From Tachypleus tridentatus (lineage: Eukaryota; Arthropoda; Merostomata; Xiphosura; Limulidae), in the NCBI RefSeq assembly GCF_004210375.1, contig NC_134837.1:163225310-163289309 (forward strand): a stretch of DNA of 64,000 bases, given 5' to 3'. Shown piece after piece: positions 59,722 through 64,000 of this stretch. The first letter of the stretch is position 1, and each line of letters opens with the position of its first letter. A program made the translations under genes and the position numbers. The notes beneath the pieces were generated by a model that saw only the letters and a program-made list of their open reading frames with translations, made no database searches and was not told where the DNA came from.

Positions 59722-59862
59722 GCTTTTTGTTTGTTGTTAAGCGCAAAGCTAGACAATGGATCATCTGTGCTGTACCGATAGGTCATCTGTAGTATACCCA
59801 TCACCGACATCAGTAACAGGTCTTTAGTATTTTAGTGCTGTGCCACAGGGAGAGGGGGGGGG
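59722..59862 (-). repeat. SINE-B with an internal duplication
   Basis: Tail tgtttgttgttaagcgcaaa, head gtgctgtgccacagggag ending in a G run. ggatcatctgtgctgtacc is followed by ggtcatctgtagtatacc, a tandem duplication inside the SINE. Confidence 0.8.
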
Positions 59863-60274
59863 CAATCGTGACACGTATAAGAAATCGGAAAAGATATACC
59901 GTTTCCATTTTCTTTACTTAATAATTTTTGTGGAACAAGTCAGAATAAGGTTTTCCAGCCATAGGAAAGATATTTTACGCTGCTACAAAATAATTACTTT
60001 TTGAAGTTATTAATGGTTTAAAGATGAAATTGAATATAGTATTCAAAACAACCGATGCTACAATGCAGTCAAAATCAGTTTCCAGTTATTTTTCATAGAC
60101 ATTTTTAACTATGAATAATATTCTTTGTTTTTGTAGTATAATTTTCAATCACTGTAGTCAAAACTTATAAAATTTTGTTGTGGCTAGAAATTGTCTTTAC
60201 GTAATTACAAAAAACAACAAACTTCTTAAAGCATAACACGTATTACTGTGATTCTTTTAAAATTTAGTTCCGTT

Positions 60275-60385
60275 TAGTTTGTGCAAAACTGTACAAATGT
60301 GCACTCTACCTAATACATGGGGCTGGACTTCGATGCTACCTACTTGGTATTGTAGGTCCGATAACTTACCATTGATCTCCCAAGG
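60275..60385 (-). repeat. Decayed SINE-B-like copy
   Basis: gtttagtttgtgcaaaactg, gggctggacttcgatgctac and ggtattgtaggtccgataac follow SINE-B order; strongly diverged. Confidence 0.5.
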
Positions 60386-63300
60386 AAGAAGAGGAGTGGA
60401 TGGGTGGGCAAATATGTAGAAGTTTCAAATATTCAAAACTTCCCCAATCATTTCAAATATACAAAGACTGTATTTTAGTGTAAAAGCATTGATGTTTTAT
60501 TTGGAACTAAGTGAACATTAAAACAACACAAATAATAGTGCTCAGACGTCTTCAACATGTTTCACATCTTTATTGCACTTTGGTTTGTTCAGTTTTTCTT
60601 GGCACTGTTTAGAAAAACTCTTCACTCACAACTCCTTTCTTTGTACATTGTAAAGCACTAACACGTGAGTTCTCGTGAGCAAATTCAGGTGTAAGAGTTA
60701 ATTTCTAAGCAAGCTACTTATATGCTTATGTTTCGTGACAGTTCTTGCAAGATGCAATCGTGAAGACTGGTGCTATTAAAATACTTCTTGAAAACGAAAA
60801 TCTATTTTAAACTGAACTAAATGAATTTTTAGAATGGTATGTGTAATTAAGTTATTACCTTCTTATTACCATTCTTTCTTTTGATAATGACCTGCTAAGT
60901 GATGACCTTGGATATTAAATTGGACGCAAAACTTAAGATGAGGGATGAACGATATAAACTAATGAATGTATACGTACTTAGCCATTAATTATTAAAATTA
61001 TCTCAAACGTTTCAATTAAGCATTTAATTAATATTTAGATATTTCTAATAGGGATATGATGTCTATTTATAACGTATATTCGATTTATACAAGGACTACT
61101 TTTACCGAATACGAATACTTAGTGTCAAAGTTTTATTAATGATGAGAAAAATATGGGGATTAAATAGAGATATGGTCTACAGGGAAGATACGCTATGCAT
61201 TGTGGGTTTTTCACGAATGTTATCAATAGGGTTAAATAGTCTATTTACATCGAATATTCACTCAGCGACAAGGGTTTTCTTCTATGGATATATGGCAAGC
61301 GTAAAGCGTACAATGACTGATTTTAGAGGTATTTCTAGAAGTGTTTGTGATGGTTATCATAGATATTAAGTTTTTATTTAGAAAATCACAAAACCCTTTA
61401 CTCGAGTGTTTTCGAAAGATGGAGCTTTTAAAGGTGATCGGGTTGTAGGGTTTTGTATTTGTGCCTTAAATTGTCTTTTCGAACCTACGTGTTTCCTTAA
61501 CATCACAAACGTTTTTATTATGGCATTTTAATTACGGACAGACAATTGAAATTAGATTATCAACAGAAAAACAGCGAACATAAAATGTTCTAGAGAATAA
61601 AAGAAGACACACTTGAAGTTTGATTACAAGTTATCATCAATGAAATGGCTTGCAGTGCTTATTTGAGAAATTTAATCTGAATTAATACGCTTAAGAAATT
61701 ACGTGGTCGGATTACCATTTTTACTATATAGGATATAGCTAACTATGCACTGATGGTATATTTGAATTTTACGTTACATATAACATAGGAAGCAGATGCA
61801 TTGTATCTGATGAAAAAGTGGAAGAGAGATAAGAAACTATCTTATCCATGACAACATTGTACAAAAAACTACAGGACTTTGTATGTAGTAGTATTTTTAC
61901 CAGAAAATATATAATGAAACTGTGTTTTAGTTCAAACAAGCCTGGATGCCAAAGCGTTTACAAGAACATTCGAGACTGGATCAAAGCTGTTTCAATAAAT
62001 ACAGAGTTCACGTAATTTGTAATAAGCTATTTCACGAGAAGCATGAAACTGATCATATGAATGTTTTTCTGACTTTTCAAATATATATATACTCACAATT
62101 TGAAAATATGATTAATACTGGAATTCCTACAGAAAACTTGTAACGTATTTTTCCACGTGGTACACTTATGTGACGACTATTTAGATATATGAAAAAAATA
62201 TGAGTTTGTTGTTCGCTTTTAAAGAAGGATTTTTAGATATAAGTGAAATCTTCTTAAGAACAAAATGAACAAGAATCCATTATATACGGTCATTGCCTTT
62301 AAAAATACAACGTTATTATATAGAAAACCCCATATTTAAAATAATTATATCTTAAAAAACATTCTTATAAGAAGGGGAGGGGAACAAAAATTCTTCAAAG
62401 GCAAATTTAGAAGTGTAAATTATATTTGAGAAAGTTGGAATGAGCTTTTGGTGAAAATCGGTTTCCTAGACCTAGGACAAATAACTATTAATGCATAATT
62501 GCTTAAAATACAGGATTATCTTAATAATTACGCTGTATTACGCTAAAGAACTGGAGATATCACATAGAGACATCACTCACTTTAACTATTATGCTTGAAT
62601 GTTAGTAACAAATACTAATTTGGGGTACAAGATATGCAAGTATCGAACATCAGATGACACTTACTGTCAGTCAACACGGTTTAGTTAACTTTCATCTAGC
62701 TAGCTACGATATTTAAAATCTTAAACAGCAATATCAAACTATATTGCGCTATTTTCTACATACTCTAAGAATTATACGGTAACATTAATATCTCCTAAAA
62801 CCTTTTTATAAATACAGAATTAACGTATTATACATTTTTAAACTACATGTATTTTTTTCAACCTTACACAGTTATATGATATTTTCAACCATCTTATCTT
62901 TTCAGAGGGCAAACAACAGAAATGTATGATGTATTCTTATATTATTAACAATTATAACACAGTTAATAAATTTTCAGGGATTTCCAGTTTTTCTTTTGTA
63001 ATGTTTTTCTTTACGAGATTGCTGCTAAGTACAAACATTTCCACAAAGCAAACGTATATAGTTTTATTTTTACTATCACAGGTCTATGCCAAAGACGATT
63101 TTTTAAATATTTCAATTTTATTCTACGTCAGAGGCACAGATTTCTTGCTGCCAATCATTAATTCGTTCAACTGAATTGATTCTTGGACACCAAGGCAACA
63201 AATCGACAATAGCGGCTATCCACAGAACACACGCGAAGCATCTTATTTGCTTATCACTGATACATCTTTCTTTACTGTCTGTATGGTTATAACAGTCTTC

Positions 63301-64000
63301 AAATTACATATCTTTTTCAATATAATCACCTTTTTGGAACAAAGTCGCTACAGAGTCTGCTAAGTAGAATTTCACTGTAGATAATATTAATGATACCTTC
63401 CACATGATAACGAGGTTCTCTTTTCGTTGGATTTCTCGACATCCGTATCTCTCTTGTGGAAAGGTCTACTTCAACCACCTAAAAGATGAAAACGTATGCT
63501 CTGATTTAAAACTTATACAAGGAATCGTTAGACGTTTCGATATCAACATAGTTAACGTCTGTTTGAAGAGTGTTACGAGTTTTACTATTTGTCAGTATTT
63601 GCTTAAGTACGTGCACTTTTACTAAATTACGTCAGAATCACTCAGTGAGAAATTTGGCAGAAGTTACGGTTTAAAAACGTTAGATACGTACGATAAAATG
63701 AAAAACAATCGTAACAGATAAGTGTGAAATGAGGAGCATCTTTTGGAGCACTTCACCAGTCAACCGCTAGACTTACTCATATTGACTAATTCATGCCTAA
63801 TATACATACATAAAATGTTGAATAAATCATACCTTGTGAAAATGGCAGGCACACTTGCCCTGCAAAAAGTCTTTATAACGGGCCACAGTGATATTGAACG
63901 TGTCGATTACTTCAATATTATAGTGCTTCGCAAAGTCTGCTAAGCCTAAATTATGATAAACAAGCTTCTGATGCTCCCCCTAATACAAGTAAAAAACCAA
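60386..64000. other. AT-rich non-coding DNA
   Basis: 3.6 kb with no recognised repeat or gene. Open frames at 61139-61369, 61946-62143, 62926-63174, 63404-63625 and 63743-63943 are each 60-82 codons and have no domain I recognise. Single short host exons cannot be excluded by eye. Confidence 0.4.

Noticed and set aside
61139-61369. Possible host exon (76 codons)
   Set aside because: No domain, no clear splice signals, and no adjacent coding segment.

Overview
This is a eukaryotic, strongly AT-rich, gene-poor stretch. I find no intact protein-coding gene and no convincing host exon; every open reading frame is short, and nearly all recognisable coding homology belongs to decayed transposable elements. 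The dominant feature is a dense set of tRNA-derived SINEs (about 45 copies on both strands). One family is about 280 bp with a GGCCCGGCATGG-type head; the second is about 125 bp. Both end in the same kind of tail (GTAGCTTTGYGC... followed by AAAC/AAACAAAC repeats). From memory these SINEs are typical of horseshoe crabs (Xiphosura: Limulus, Tachypleus, Carcinoscorpius), so I infer a chelicerate arthropod; this rests on recognition, not on a search.

Layout. 0-5 kb: SINEs nested in or next to SINEs. 5.2-8.4 kb: a minus-strand Ty3/gypsy fossil (gag, protease, integrase pieces) with a plus-strand LTR of the type also seen at 55.7-56.5 kb lying between its parts. 9.9-10.1 kb: a 23-bp minisatellite. 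17.6-19.4 kb: a hAT transposon inserted into an older SINE, with an 8-bp target duplication still visible. 20.05-21.0 kb: a Tc1-like element with good terminal inverted repeats and an internally deleted transposase. 24.5-26.75 kb: a minus-strand Ty3/gypsy fossil in which integrase lies upstream of reverse transcriptase (Gmr1-like order). 26.8-28.5 kb: a CR1-like LINE, followed by a degenerate tandem repeat of about 140 bp that recurs at 46.6-47.0 kb.

33.4-33.95 kb: a complex inverted repeat. 38.4-39.5 kb: a mariner (cecropia/SETMAR-like) transposase pseudogene. 42.2-43.9 kb: a Penelope-like retroelement on the minus strand with recognisable RT and GIY-YIG endonuclease. 45.6-46.3 kb: another gypsy integrase fossil interrupted by a hAT end. 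48.2-50.3 kb: local duplications and a palindrome with arms of about 95 bp. 54.4-55.2 kb: a SINE whose two ends are separated by about 540 bp. 57.0-57.8 kb: a very recent 150-bp duplication. 60.4-64 kb: AT-rich with nothing recognised.

The window therefore reads as intergenic or deep-intronic DNA built by repeated retroposition and cut-and-paste insertion. I see no operon, CRISPR array, rRNA gene, or functional tRNA gene.
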